Shown here: positions 12,255-24,984 of the stretch, piece after piece
Layout: every line of letters starts with the position of its first letter
Numbering within the stretch: the first letter of the stretch is position 1
NCBI RefSeq assembly: GCF_000764305.2
Contig: NW_025935237.1
Coordinates: 233,198-297,197, forward strand
DNA from: Hyalella azteca
Taxonomy: Eukaryota; Arthropoda; Malacostraca; Amphipoda; Hyalellidae
DNA: 64,000 bases
Direction: 5' to 3'
The notes under the pieces: model-generated
Seen by the model: only the letters and a program-made list of their open reading frames with translations
The model's database searches: none
Told to the model about the DNA's origin: nothing
Program-made: the position numbers and the translations under genes

Positions 12255-12722
12255 CGCTAGCTGCTGAGAACCCGTGAAGAACCAGCTGCTGAGAACCCAT
12301 GAAAAACCAGCTGCTGAGAACCCGTGAAGAACCAGCTGCTGAGAAGCCATGAAACACCAGCTGCTGAGAACATGTGAAACACCAGCGGCTGAGAACCCAT
12401 GAAACACCAGCTGCTGAGAACCCGTGAAACACTAGCTGCTGAGAACCCGTGAAACATCAGCTGCTGAGAACCCGTGAAACACCAGCGGCTGAGAACCCGT
12501 GAAACATCAGCTGCTGAGAACCCGTGAAACACTAGCTGCTGAGAACCCGTGAAACATCAGAGGCTGAGAACCCGTGAAACACCAGCGGCTGAGAACCCGT
12601 GAAACACCAGCTGCTGAGAACCCGTGAAACACCAGCTGCTGAGAACCCGTGAAACACCAGCTGCTGAGAACCCGTGAAACACCAGCTGCTGAGAACCCGT
12701 GAAACACCAGCTGCTGAGAACC
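12255..12722 (+). repeat. 25-bp minisatellite, about 19 copies
   Basis: The unit is close to CAGCTGCTGAGAACCCGTGA plus AACAC; the period is 25 bp (GAAACACCAG at 12601, 12626, 12651). Variants include CAGCGGCTG, AGGCTG and GAAGAACCAG. The unit has no stop on the minus strand and 25 is not a multiple of three, so all three minus frames stay open and read the same 25-residue cycle. That produces several spurious ORFs. Confidence 0.95.
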
Positions 12723-14194
12723 AAGCAAACGGCCTTGCAATGCGCGCACGGCTTATAAAAAATTTGTAGGCGTCAATGTCTTCAGATCCGCTGAGAACTT
12801 TGCAGCTATGCCACAAGTATGCATTGTTTTTGCTACAAAAATACACGATAAATCTTTTTAATGGAGTTAAGTTCCATGTTTCCACTGTTTTCTCATAAAT
12901 TATAATGTTGAGTGATGTCAAAACAATAATGAATGATCAGTAGACGCTGACTAATATTAAGTGTATATACAGTCAATAATTTGCATGCTGCTCGTTCGTC
13001 TTCAACTATTGTTCAGTGTTTGAAAAGACAATTATGCATTGAATTAGTAACTCTCAGCACGATCAATAACTATGGGGCTCCAGGTTTTTCTAATATATTG
13101 TTTAATAATTCAATCACGAATCACGAATATCAAGATTTAAGCTTGCACATTGAATGCTGGGATCAAGCTCAAGCTTTTCGACGAGTAGAGCGTGACGGAG
13201 GCAGCAACAACTATGCGTCTTGCATTTATTTAACTTTTACTATAATAATAATACCTATATGTAATTCAAAACCTATAATACTATCAAAATGGATTAGCAT
13301 ACTATTACAACATGACAACAATGCAATAATCAAATTTACAAACGAATGATGCTTGGTCTGCTGGAGAGTTAAAGTAATTCCGTGCTTTGAGCAGACATCT
13401 TCGAATTTTACAGGTAGCAAACGTCACCAGCGACTTGTGCACCGCGCCGTTCAGCAGCTCCATCAGCTACAAATGATGTTTTGAAATTATGTTAATAAAG
13501 TCTTAGTCATGTAAGCGACATGTGTCGACGAAACGTAGGACGATGCTGCTACGTCAGAATATTGGTTAATCGTTCTTTCTTTATTTTTTCTTCCACAAAG
13601 GAGTACATAACACGTCACAAATGAATAACCTGATAAATTAAATGACAACAAAAATTCTATTTAATGCCGTTATCCCTGTCGTTTGACAAGCAGTCAAAGC
13701 TGCTGTGGAGTGCCTGTATAAGACGTACACATAAACTTATTTAAAGCAATAAATTTGTTTTTAACTCGGAGCATGACGAAACTCATCACACTTCTTCGTC
13801 TTCGTCGATTATATTTATCAAAGGGTATTTGCTGAAATTGATATTTGATGTAATTCTCTTTGACATCTACAAGCTTCCGTTCCGTTCGACAGTTCCGTTT
13901 TATTATTCAGCAAATCAATTTATCTTTATTCTTTTTAAATTCGTCGACAATACTTCAGTGGCGTGCTATGATATCATTCGCGTGCATTAATGCGTTGTTC
14001 CGTGCAGCCGACCGCCAATTTCAGAGGAATCTTTTTATTGGCAGTCAAGACGAGGGAAAATTGCACCAGGCAGCAGCCTTAAGAGTCTTAGGCTTGGGAC
14101 CTGCAGTCGTGACATGATCGTCGGCGCGGCCTCAATGCCATTCAATCAAGAATTTCTGCGAGAATATTTCCCGCGTCAATTAGGCTACTTTAAT
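12723..14194. other. Unassigned sequence
   Basis: Frames of 122 codons at 12981-13349 and 85 codons at 13860-14117 (+) show no recognisable family motif. No tandem structure. Confidence 0.5.
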
Positions 14195-14600
14195 ATGTCC
14201 TTGCGTGGACGTAGAAAAAACTTTAATACGTTTCTGTGCATTGTAAAAAATAACTTAATACGTGCCAGTGAACGTAGAAGCAAGTTTATTACGTCCTTTA
14301 ATGAATAGAAAAAATCTTTCCTGCGTTCTGTTAACGTAGAAAAAACTTTAATACGTCCTTGAAAACGTAGAAAAACATTTTAATGCGTCCTTGCGAACGC
14401 TGAAAAAAATGTTTAAGTTTTTTTTCGTTTTGAAATTTTTTTTAACGTAGAAAAAAAACTTTCGATACGTCCATGTAAAAATAATAATAAATCTTTAATA
14501 CATCCATGTGAACATATAAAAAACATTTAATACATCCTTTTGAACGTTTAAAACCTTTAATTCGTCCTCGTGAAAGTTGAAAAACTTTTCGTACGTCGAC
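14195..14600 (+). repeat. Degenerate ~33-bp tandem array
   Basis: AACGTAGAAAAAACTTTAAT followed by ACGTCCTTG recurs about a dozen times with growing divergence toward 14590. Old and A-rich. Confidence 0.8.
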
Positions 14601-16029
14601 GAGTGTGGCGTGCAGTGGCGCCGTTGGCTTCCTCAACATAAGGATAAGGACCCCGGTGGGCCTCTGAAGCGCTTTTTCGTGGCCATTTCAGGACAATAAA
14701 CTTTTACTAAGAACTGCTAGTGTGATTGCTTTAGTAATTATAATGTTTTAATGTTGCTAGCAAATTTTTTGAGCTTTTATCTGACTGTTTTGTATCCGAC
14801 ACATTTTTTTGTGGATCGGACATCCTTTGAATTGGATAAGCGTATATCTATGAAAAGGAATATTTCGATTTGAACCTCCGTAACACGTACCTTGAGTTGC
14901 ATGGAACACTTTTTACTAATGGGCTCACGATATAATTCCGAAATAGTGAGGTCCCTAATTAAAAATGCGGTCACAAATTACTAGTGTTGTTTTTATGTGA
15001 TCCGGAAAAACTGCAGTTTCCTTCGAATTAAGGAAAAAATTAATGTAAATATGAAAAGTTTTACTCTTTCCTGGGTAAAATAAAAACAGAAATCCTGACA
15101 AGCTCTTTTTTATTTAATTTTGCATATTTAATTCGTATTAATGATTAACCTTCGATGACTGAGGTCATCAGATTTTAGGCGGACTGAAATCTCCATGGTT
15201 TTGTAATAAATTATTTAATGTGCAATTAATAAGTTCAAAACCTTTTTTTATATTGTAAGTTTAGCTCAATAGTATATAGTTTTCGGCTTCAAATATAATG
15301 AGCATCGAAGTATTTTCATTGCTGGGGCACGAAAGTGTCGTACATATGAATCTAATTTCGCGTTCTACGCTGAAAATTGATCATAAAAAGCACAGCGTAT
15401 TTTTACGGTACAATTTCAAACATTTTTCTTCAAATTTGTGTTTTTCCAAAATCCATTAACAGTTTTCAAATAAATAAGTCGACATCAACAAAACTGACGG
15501 AATAACTTACAATTTCTGAAATAAAGATTTAACATCAATGAACATTCCCGTAAAAATGTTCACTTCGCTCTATAAATTTCCACGACATCGATAACTGCCT
15601 AAGCGCAACGAAGGCTATAAACTTATTTCTTGATTGTCTTTTTTCTATATTTTTTGAGGGGTAATGGGAAGGTTCAATTTCTTAATACCTAATTAAACCC
15701 ATGACGTATCATTCGGCAAGGAGAAGCATGACGGCGCCTAGTGAGTTGCCAGTATCACTGTTAATTTAACACCAACATAACTTACATTCAAAGACATTTA
15801 TTTGTCGGCATTGAGACCCGGTCTTGGGATTTATCAACAGATTTAACTGAATTAACTGAGCTTTAAATTGTACTGAGTTAAATTGTGAAGCGATTTGCTA
15901 AGAATTTGTTGAGTGCCGTGGCGAGCGGCACACTCAGTCAGATGAGTGGGTCACGTTGTCTAAAAAACGAGTGACACACTTTCCTTACGTAGCACCGATA
16001 CGTCCTTCTGCTTGGGGCAAACTGGAACC
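14601..16029. other. Unassigned AT-rich sequence
   Basis: No gene or RNA recognised on either strand. Confidence 0.5.
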
Positions 16030-16152
16030 GAGTGCCCAAAAAAAGGAGCAAAAAGTGCCCCTTTTTGCCCCTTCTGGGCACTTTTTTTTCCCCTTTTTGG
16101 GCACTCTTGCCCCCAAAAAAAAGGGGCAAAAAGTGCCCAAAAAAAGGGACAA
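16030..16152 (+). repeat. Low-complexity AAAAA/GTGCCC tract with internal complementarity
   Basis: Runs of A, T and C are joined by GTGCCC and GGGCAC. Segments such as GGGGCAAAAAGTGCCC and GGGCACTTTTT are mutually complementary, so it could fold on itself. Open frames here on both strands are compositional. Confidence 0.8.
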
Positions 16153-18212
16153 TGTCTCGTATATTCCTCTCAGTGCACGGTCGTGGCAGTGCAGTTAACT
16201 ACAACGTAAAATATCCTCGGCTTGTTTTTACAATCGCCTTTTGTCTCCACTCTTCGTTGCTTGTCTGCTAGCTTTGCTTGTGTTAAAGTCTCTTCTTTAT
16301 CTCCTCATGCAATCTATTGCTGCCAGCTCCGTGAGTTCCATGTTAGACTCTGCTTACACTTATCGAATTTTTGCCGTGGATTTCTTCCACCTGCAACGTA
16401 TATCACTGTGTTTTTTTATTCATTTTTTATTTTATCTTCTACAGTACTGTTTAAATAAACTGGAAAATATAAGTTTGCTTTTAAGCACATGGCTTTTAAT
16501 TTGACTGGCAGATATTCAGTCCACCGTAGTCTTCATCATCGCAGCAATCCCTTCCTTCATCACAATGCCTAGAACCTTGACAAACGTGTGCGAAAATACG
16601 TATTCGTATTTCATTAAGAACCTAGTGAGAACCTCATTAATAACCTAGTGAGAACCTCATTAAGAACCTGTGTTACCTAGGGATGCTAGGGTCATCATTA
16701 GGGAAGTTTGAAACTGATTGGAATTTTTACTAGATGAATGACTGAATGACCATCAACGTTGAACCTTCAACCTTGAAGCTGTTGAAGTGTCCTGAACCAT
16801 GGCTCTGAATTCCTATATCTTTATGAATGAACCCGTGTTTTGTGCAAGTTATTGTTGGAACATGGCTCGTAGCATGGCCTGTGGAGAAACCATGTTGAAA
16901 CATGGGCCTCTCTGGCATGTAGCAAGAGATCAGAGAGTTGAATTACCACGAGAATTTATCTAAATAATTATAATGATAATAATAATAATAACGATAATAA
17001 CATTAATAATCATTATTTGAATTAATGAGAAAAGGTGACTCCATAGTTTTCTTGACAGTGTAATCTGCGCATATTTAATATGGTTATGAACGGCGAAAAT
17101 GTGATCATGCCAAGATTTATGAACCTACCTATTCATTAACAGTCTATACTCGGCATCGAGATAGACAGAGGTTCTCTACGTAGCTGTGTATTATTCATAC
17201 ATGCTGCATACATGATTCATACAGATCAGTATAATGTATATCTTGTGTATATACTACCTACAAATAGTCTGGTTTCGTACAGTGCCTTCATCTAATAATT
17301 TTTCCATTATCATTTGAAAATCGCTTTTGAGATCTTATGAATCTTAGCAACCATAAAAAGTGAGCAGAAATAACTGGTGGTTCATGTGCATAGAAAGATT
17401 AAAATGGAAAAAGGTTAAATGACGGTGGGAGAAGAAAAATGGCACTAGGTTCATTATTCGGTTGCCACCATATATATAGAATTGAGATAAAAACCACCTG
17501 GATTCGTAAACAAGAGTTTGTTTAAGGCAATAAATTAAAAAATAAAGTAATATATTCGTAAGCCCTTAGCTGCCATGTCACCGATCGCTTCCTGGACGCG
17601 AAATCAGCATTGCAATACCGGCCGAGGCGCGCGATATGGAAGCAAATGAGCTGGAAGTTGAGGCCTTGTACCTATAATAAAGCATCGAATACATGTGTGA
17701 CGAACATATTGCAATATGAGTATCAGTATAAGGTTAAGTATATCCCTGTATACAGAGGGAATATATGTATATTCCCCCCTTGTATATCGTCAGGAAGCTT
17801 ATAAGGCTGATGAACCTATTGTGAGGTGCTGTGCAACACACTCGCATCACTGCATACATGGACTCCATACACCCCGCAACTAACGCGTCCAGGAATTTAT
17901 TGCTTTCAAGAATATTGATGTTAAAAATCTCGACAATAAACTATTTTTTAAGAATTTAAATTCTGAGGTAAACTTAGTGTTTCAAATTTGAAAATTCCCA
18001 TGTAGCAGACAATCTGATATTTTGAGAACGTTTGGAAATACTTTCTCTTTTTCTCAGCAACTAGATATCTGAAAATACTTTTAAGTCCAATACTAATCAA
18101 ATAATCAGCTCCGCATATTCTAAACTTATCAGGTCCATCGCACGTGTAGTAATCAGGATGCACGACAAACGCAATGACACCAGGATAATAAATTCAAACT
18201 CGTCCTAATTTC
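16153..18212. other. Unassigned sequence with two small repeats
   Basis: 16605-16675 has three copies of a ~22-bp AACCTAGTGAGAACCTCATT unit, and 16965-17015 is an AAT-rich microsatellite. Nothing else was recognised. Confidence 0.55.
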
Positions 18213-18368
18213 TTTTTAGCGTATTCTCTCATATATGGAAAAATGTACTATTGTGCTCGCCATGTCCGTCTGTCTGTCTGTCTGTCCGTCCGTCCGTGAC
18301 CTCAAGTTTTCGTAGACGAGAAAATGTGCTCTCTGTCACTCACTGCAGTGAGTACCGAGTTAGATTTT
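18213..18368 (-). mobile_element. Family 1 element, copy C
   Basis: An inverted copy: TTTTAGCGTATTCTC, TTGTGCTCGCCATGTCCGTC, a (TGTC)n(CGTC)n core, GACCTCAAGTTTTCGT, then CTCACTGCAGTGAG. Small substitutions occur in both subterminal repeats. Confidence 0.85.
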
Positions 18369-18589
18369 TCTTGTGAACTTCTGGCATCAACATCAAAATT
18401 CAGACAAATATTCCCGATATCCACGTTCTACGCTGGTCAGCCGGTTATTAAATATATACTTTGTATCATAATTGACCAAAGCAAATTGTCAGTATAATAA
18501 TGAAAAATGAATGTCAGTATAATAATGAAAATGACACTGTTTATGTCATGGTTGGCGTTGTAGGTACTGTTGATTGATGTTTTTGTTGC

Positions 18590-18850
18590 TGCTGCAGATA
18601 CTGATGTTGTTTCTGTTGGTCAATAATGATGCTTTCAACAACGTTTTAGTTTTTTGTAACTATTCATGAATGTTCGTGTTGCTGCTGCTGCTATTTTTGT
18701 CTCTGCTCTTGTTGATAATGCAGCTTCTATTTTTGTCTCCGCTCCTGTTGCAGATGTATAGCTGCTGTTTTTGTCTCTGCTTCCGTTGCTGATGATTTCG
18801 TCTCTGCTCCTGTTGCTGCTGCAGCTGCTGTTTTGTCTCTGTTGTTCGGC
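18590..18850 (+). repeat. Degenerate CTG-rich array, ~27-33-bp unit
   Basis: TTTTGTCTCTGCTCCTGTTG followed by CTGCTG units recur several times. The minus-strand frame 18635-18925 (alanine, serine and arginine rich) is produced by this array and the adjoining GC-rich 18840-18920; I do not support it as a gene. Confidence 0.75.
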
Positions 18851-19809
18851 AGCGGCAGCAGCGCGGTCTCGGCCGTATTTAGGAGGCCGCCTCCCTAACT
18901 CCCTCCTCCCAGCCGCCCCATGCACGGAGATCTTACGGAAAAAACGTCAATTTATTTATAATATTAATTCGGTAATATTTAAAACATTTAGAATCATGAT
19001 ATTTCTTCTTAGTGTTCTATTTTATCTTATTTACGCGAAAAATATCAGGTCATAGTCTCCTATCAGATGATGTGAATCGAAATTTGTTTTTCGTAGGTAT
19101 ATTAGATTTATTTTTCAAAGATTAACTAGCGATGTTGGAAAATTTCAAATGCAATTTTCATAGCCAATTAAACCAGGAGCAAAATTACAAAAAATTCTTA
19201 CAAACTGTTAACTCATGCTCGACTAATCGATCACAGCAAGCTGCTGTGTCTGCCATAACAACTTGTTCAATATAATGTCTGTCTTCTAGCCGCAGCGGCA
19301 AACATTTGCAGTCGAAAATCCTTGAATTGCGCTAAATTTTAAAACTAGTCACGATTTAAATTTAAATTTTTTTCAAGGAGTACGGTAGTTTTTTTTGTCG
19401 GGAATACTTTTGAAGAAATGTGAGAAATTATCATGCAATGTTGATGACATAAATGAAAGAACATTCGGAGAATTGAATGCTTCAAAAAATATTTTTTTAT
19501 AAACCGCTCGACGACAAATATTAGCCCGATTTTTCACACGATGATGTTCAAGTTATTATAAGAAAATTGAACATAAAAATTCTGACCTTTTGGCCCAAAT
19601 GACACATTAAAAATATTTTAGGGGATTATTCAGTCTTATAATTGTTTTCGTTCAGGCGTTCAGGGGCATGCATTTTCGTATCCTTGATTAGATATTTCAA
19701 TGAAATCATCCAGCTGATTAATTTATTTAACCTTGAGGCTGCAAAAATGCAAGCCTTATTTTTTCTTGGTCACCGGGAAAATTTCTGACTCTTGATTGGT
19801 TTTAAGGGT
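18851..19809. other. Unassigned AT-rich sequence
   Basis: Nothing recognised apart from a GC-rich edge at 18851-18920. Confidence 0.5.
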
Positions 19810-20075
19810 TGTCCTAATGCCATCAACATTATCATTGCACAAGAGTTATCATGCGTGTAAGAGGCTATAATGATGCTGAAATTATTATTGCTCAACAGTC
19901 ATCAATCTCATTACAGATCATAATGATGTGGACATTATCATGCAACATTAATCGTATTCGTAACAGGTCATGATTATATGGACATTCATGGCACAACAAT
20001 CTTCCTACACTATTTTACTAATTATTTCAATTGATGTTGACACTATCATTCCGCAACGATCATAATGCTCTTTTC
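19810..20075 (+). repeat. Old ~60-bp tandem repeat, four to five copies
   Basis: Units share AATGATGTGGACATTATCAT, GCACAACA and CATTACAGGTCAT, strongly diverged from each other. Confidence 0.6.
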
Positions 20076-21117
20076 TTTTATTTTCTTTGTAACGCATCGA
20101 TTCTCGATTGAATTTAAATGCAATTTGAACCTTTTTATTTCTACAACTCCTTCTCCTTCCGAATCCTTTCTCGAAGCACCTATTACAAAAACTCTCACTT
20201 AAAAATTATCATACATATTTTTTGCCGACTAAAATATAAACTTTTCTCAAGGTTTTGACACTTCTTATTCAGTGAAACAAAACGACGAAGTGAAAATCAG
20301 ACTCCGCTCTTACCTTGAACTGCTTCTTGACGCCCTCATTAAGTCATGACTTTTACATTTAATCATATTATTCCTGCTCACTTTAATGAGCGGGGAAGAA
20401 GAATGACGTGCAATAAACTATGTTTTTCTCGTCAGTTTTAGAGCAGGAGTTGTGGCGGTGGCAGAATAACTGTTGAGGTCAAAGGTCAGGTCTTGGAAGA
20501 GCGAGGATTGCTCTGCGAAAGATGCTACTGTTTACAAGGTTATGCAATCTTATGATGAGGGGTGCAATCATAACGAATTCATCGTTATTAATTAATAATG
20601 ATTATTTTATAAGTAGATCTTAATGCAGGAAACCTTGAACAAATCAGATTGCATGGAAGGTGCCTTCCGCACACGAGTTGATTAGAATAGATTGACGTCC
20701 CAATTTATTTTGCATTTAATTGAAAAAATTTTGCCAATAACTGGAACAACGTGCATGGGGCGATTGGAGCTTTAATTCACGATGAATAAGTTTACAAAGA
20801 TTTACTCCAATAATTTTAAAGGAATTCGGAAATGTATCCAACGATGTCTACATTTAAGTTACACTCGGAAGACACCTTCATTAACAAATTTATTTGAATA
20901 GAAAATCCTAAAACTGAATAATGTTTTTTAATGTGTTAATGTGTTTTAATTTTTATTTAATATGTTAATCTTCCGTTTTTGAGATTTGCATCACATTTTT
21001 GATGAACAATAATCATTACAATGGGGTTCCGATTTTTGTTGCTTTGATTCATTGAATTGCATATTACATAATCTTGCATATCATGAATTCACTAACTCTA
21101 ATTAAGTAATTATCCAA
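20076..21117. other. Unassigned AT-rich sequence
   Basis: No gene, RNA gene or tandem array recognised. Confidence 0.5.
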
Positions 21118-21232
21118 GTGATGGTTTTAGTGATGTCAGATCATCAATAATTTTAGTGATGTCAGATCATCAATAATTTTAGTGATGTCACACCATCAAT
21201 AATTTTTATGATGTCAGACCATTATTTAAATG
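21118..21232 (+). repeat. 29-bp tandem repeat, four copies
   Basis: TTAGTGATGTCAGATCATCA plus ATAATTT repeats. TGATGTCAGATCATCA is itself partly palindromic. Confidence 0.9.
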
Positions 21233-21919
21233 CTCTTACGAAACGTTCGTCTGCGGGCAGTGAACATTTTCAATTTTGGCTTACATTCTTGGACGGAAGA
21301 AGAATTAGCAAACTTCTCAGCTGTTAGTAATGCAAGAATTTTATATAAAAGAGGTACATTTTCTCACTTTTTACTAAAACTGAATGTGTGATCCTTTTCT
21401 AAATTTAAATAAATGTTAAATTTCGTAAATGAGTGCGTGGTTAAATTTTATAAAAAAAACATCACACTCTTTATGATGTCCATTGACTGTCAAGTTATTT
21501 TCGTTTTCTCTGAAAGATTAACGGTGCAGCGGCTGAATTATATATATATGCATGCTGTCTTTATTATCGATAAAGATGCCCATTTATAGAGGGCATTTAA
21601 TACCCGATAGTTTTAAGTCTATATAATATAAATTTTGTGGAACATTTAATTACGTGTGTTGTCTTTCCTCTCTAATTTCTAGGTGCCACAGGTTATGTAT
21701 ATGTTGTTTAACTTGCATATAATTCACATATACATAAATTGGATGGAGAAATATGCGATCATTCTATCCTAAACTATTTTTAAGGAATAAAGCTACTTTA
21801 AGCTATCTAATTGATGCAGGCTTGAATGAAAGAAAATCTATCCTCTTTGCATCATGTAATTTTCACACATTGGAGAGGCCGTCACACTTGTGATTTGCCT
21901 AATTTTTGGTGACGAAGAA
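21233..21919. other. Unassigned AT-rich sequence
   Basis: Nothing recognised. Confidence 0.5.
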
Positions 21920-22160
21920 GCTATTACCTCTTCATTTTGAGGGAGACGAGGTGCCCATTACCTCCCTTTTTGAGGGCAACGAAGTGCCATTTTCTTCCCA
22001 TTTCAAAAGCAAGAAATTACCTATTTTCAACTAATTTCAAGGATGATAAAGTAAACCTATTCCTTCCCCATTTTAAGGGACACAATGCACCTATTACTTC
22101 CTCTTTTTGAGGGCAACGAAGTGCAATTTTTCCTCAATACATTAAGGACCCCGAAGTCCT
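21920..22160 (+). repeat. Degenerate ~40-bp tandem array
   Basis: TTTTGAGGGCAACGAAGTGC followed by a CATTTCCTCC-type pyrimidine tract recurs about six times with variation. Confidence 0.75.
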
Positions 22161-22189
22161 GACGATCCCCCACACTATTTTAAGGATTC

Positions 22190-22335
22190 CAAGGGCACCT
22201 CAGCGCTGTCATCCCTCAGCATTCCAGCGGACCTAACGCAGCTGTGGCGCTGGAGTCCCACGACCCAAGGCCGGACGCTGGAGCTGCCGTCGTGGCCCTG
22301 GGACGTCTGCTTCGGCAGCAGCAAAAAACGCGGGT
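22190..22335 (+). other. GC-rich island, possible exon of an unrecognised gene
   Basis: This ~145-bp stretch is markedly richer in G and C than its surroundings. Two of the three plus-strand frames stay open across it; one reads ALESHDPRPDAGAAVVALG in its middle. AG dinucleotides at 22191 and 22203 could act as acceptors, and ACGCGGGTAAAT at about 22329-22340 contains a donor-like GTAAAT. I recognise no protein family. It may instead be ancestral non-coding sequence. The 60-bp minisatellite starts 20 bp downstream. Confidence 0.25.
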
Positions 22336-22354
22336 AAATTTGACTACACTCATC

Positions 22355-23044
22355 GTTATTTACCTGAGTAAAATAGATAGTTCTAGGGTGACTTGACTCA
22401 CCGAGGAGACGCTAGTTATTTACCTGAGTAAAATAGATAGTTCTAGGGTGACTTGACTCACCGAGGAGACGCTAGTTATTTACCAGTGTAAAATAGATAG
22501 TTCTAGGGTGACTTGACTCACCGAGGAGACGCTAGTTATTTACCAGTGTAAAATAGATAGTTCTAGGGTGACTTGACTCACCGAGGAGACGCTAGTTATT
22601 TACCAGTGTAAAATAGATAGTTCTAGGGTGACTTGACTCACCGAGGAGGCGCTAGTTATTTAAGTGAGTAAAATAGATAGTTCTAGGGTGACTTGACTCA
22701 CCGAGAAGGCGCTAGTTATTTACCAGAATAAAATAGATAGTTCTAGGGTGACTTGACTCACCGAGGAGGCGCTAGTTATTTACATGAGTAAAATAGATAT
22801 TTCTAGGGTACTTTACTTTTTAAGGAGGCGCTTGTTATTTATCTAATTAAAATTATTCTAGGGTGACTTGACTCACAGAGGAGGCGTTTGTTATTTACCT
22901 GAGTAAAATAGATAGTTCTAGGGTGACTTTACTCACTAAGGAGGTGCTTGTTTGTTACCTGAGTAAAATTATTCTAGGGTGACTTGACTCACTGAGGAGA
23001 CGCTAGTTATTTACTAGAGTAAAATTATTCTAGAGTGACTTGCC
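22355..23044 (+). repeat. 60-bp minisatellite, about 11.5 copies
   Basis: The unit is GTTATTTACCTGAGTAAAAT, AGATAGTTCTAGGGTGACTT, GACTCACCGAGGAGACGCTA. Eight units from 22355 to 22800 keep an exact 60-bp register; later units are shortened and diverged. Most units contain TGACTCA within the near-palindrome GGTGACTTGACTCACC. Confidence 0.95.
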
Positions 23045-23379
23045 AGGCGCTGACAAGCCATTAGTTCAGGAGATGAGGTCATGCCTTATGTGTGGATTAT
23101 TACTGGCGTAAATCTGCCGAATAAAAATAAAAAGTAATACATGAAGCAAAGTCTCAAAAAAATGTAATTCACTAAAAAATAAAAATCAATTAAAGATATT
23201 AATTTCAGTAATTTTATTCTAAAAATCAGAAATACAATTATATTTTTTTATGCTTGCTAACAGGAATGCTTGCGCATGAATGTGCTGGTACAGAAATATA
23301 TTTAATTTATTTAATATATTTGATATACTTAATATATTTAATTTGGTACGATTGCGAGAAAAATATGAATACTCGGCTA
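23045..23379. other. Unassigned AT-rich sequence
   Basis: Nothing recognised. Confidence 0.5.
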
Positions 23380-23890
23380 AATGAATGGGTCAAATAGTTC
23401 ATGTGGTGACACACTTTTTGACCCACATTACGAACAGACTTGTGACGTAACCTTGAAACAACTTTTTTCCCGGCCACACTGGCTCAGGATGACACACACA
23501 AGCTTCAAAAGTGCATCGATATTGCGAAAAAGTCTAACTTATTTATTTGAGTGTGAGAACATTCGTGTTTTTACGCACACATGAGGCATGCGTGCCTCAC
23601 GCACGCCAAACTACGTATACGCACGCAGCGTCACTTCATTATATTCATTATTGATGATGACTCATCATGAACACGCTGCATCTGCGCCCACAAGAATAAA
23701 GGGATCATATTGTCCAAGAAGTGACACTCTATCTTATCTACAGCTCTTACCCGTAGTGATCGTAGCACTGATACCCCTTTATGTGTGGCAAAACCGGGTC
23801 AGGATGACACACGTAAGAAAGAAAGCGCTTCGATATTTGGACGAAGTGTCTCTTTTTTCGTTGAGTGCGTGCAGTTTATCTCCCTCCATA
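23380..23890 (+). repeat. Two Family 3 copies in tandem
   Basis: GGCTCAGGATGACACAC (about 23480) and GGGTCAGGATGACACAC (about 23792) mark two related ~200-bp segments. Each is preceded by a gap-and-CACAC or TGTCCAAGAAGTGACAC landmark. The second also has GTAGCACTGATACC, matching the ATCAGTGCTACGT landmark inverted. Confidence 0.5.
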
Positions 23891-24204
23891 TGCTAGAATT
23901 TATTTAACTGTTTTGAACGTTTGTGAAGCGCTAACACGCGATACTCGATAAACGAATTTTCGTTGTCTGCTTTCAAGAATAAATCTCAATCTATATCAAA
24001 ATAATTCAAGAATATTCACCAAAAGTTATTATGAATATTATTCTGAATAATTCACGAATCTTCCACAAGTAAAATTTCGAATATAATTCAGGATAATTCG
24101 AAAAAATTCCACGGGCATATTTCTGAACTGCGTATTTATATGGCTTGCATGGAAGAGATTTTAATTCATTAGGGGAATGAAAGATTTCTTATTGATAATT
24201 GCAC

Positions 24205-24265
24205 GCCATCACTATTGATGCAGGGCTGCCCGCCATCATCACTATTGATGCAGGGATTCCCGATG
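24205..24265 (+). repeat. Two copies of a ~35-bp unit
   Basis: CACTATTGATGCAGGG follows GCCATC in both units. Confidence 0.75.
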
Positions 24266-24484
24266 TCTGACATTCCCAGTCTTTGTTCCGACCTTGTAGC
24301 CCGACATGCAAATTGCCTCTCGTCACGTTTCTCCGTCCGTTTTTTTACATCCGGTTTACCGAAGCCATTCTTGGAAAATCGAAATAAATTCCGAAATGTT
24401 GCAGTTCTGCGGCTCAGCGTTAGCCGAAATGTCAAGACTCGCAAAAGTACAAACAGCGGCCTAAGTCACCGTAGCGGCTTTGGT

Positions 24485-24890
24485 TCACGAGCGGCGTGAG
24501 TACACGTTGTAGCCTAAGTACATGTGGCGACCTAAGTACACGTAGCGGCCTAAGTACCATACATTTTACGACCAAATACACGTAGCAGCCTAAGTACACG
24601 TCACGGCCTATGTACACGCAGTACACTAAGTACACGCAGCGGCCTATAAGTACACGTAGCTACTTAAGTACACGCAGCACCCTCAGTATCTTACACTTTA
24701 CGGCCAAATACATGTAGCGGCCTAAGTACATGTCACGGCCTCTGTACACGCAGTGCACTACGTATGCACAGTGGCCTTAGTACACGTAGCGACCTAAGTA
24801 CACGTGCGGCCTAAGTGCCATAAACTTTACGGCCAAATACATGTAGCAGCCTAAGTACACGCAGCGGCCTCAGTCTACGTAGCGGTCGAG
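24485..24890 (+). repeat. ~18-bp tandem array
   Basis: CACGTAGCGGCCTAAGTA units recur more than 15 times, with interspersed variants CCATACATTTTACGACCAAA that themselves repeat about every 115-135 bp, suggesting a higher-order unit. Confidence 0.85.
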
Positions 24891-24984
24891 TTCTTGTCTA
24901 TGACTGGTGGATTTATTTAGAAATGCAGCCAGTTATTGGCTACGGAGTTGAGAACTCTTAAATATTTTTTATAGTACGGCCCTT
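24891..24984 (-). mobile_element. Family 2 element, degenerate copy 3
   Basis: TTCTTGTCTATGACTGGTGG, AGCCAGTTATTGGCT and a terminal TATAGTACGGCCC are the inverted, diverged counterparts of the Family 2 interior and left end. It abuts the 18-bp array. Confidence 0.6.

Noticed and set aside
12210..12921. Minus-strand ORFs of 65-129 codons
   Set aside because: Products of the 25-bp array in three frames.
18635..18925. Alanine/serine/arginine-rich 96-codon minus-strand ORF
   Set aside because: Composition is explained by the CTG-rich degenerate array; no independent evidence.
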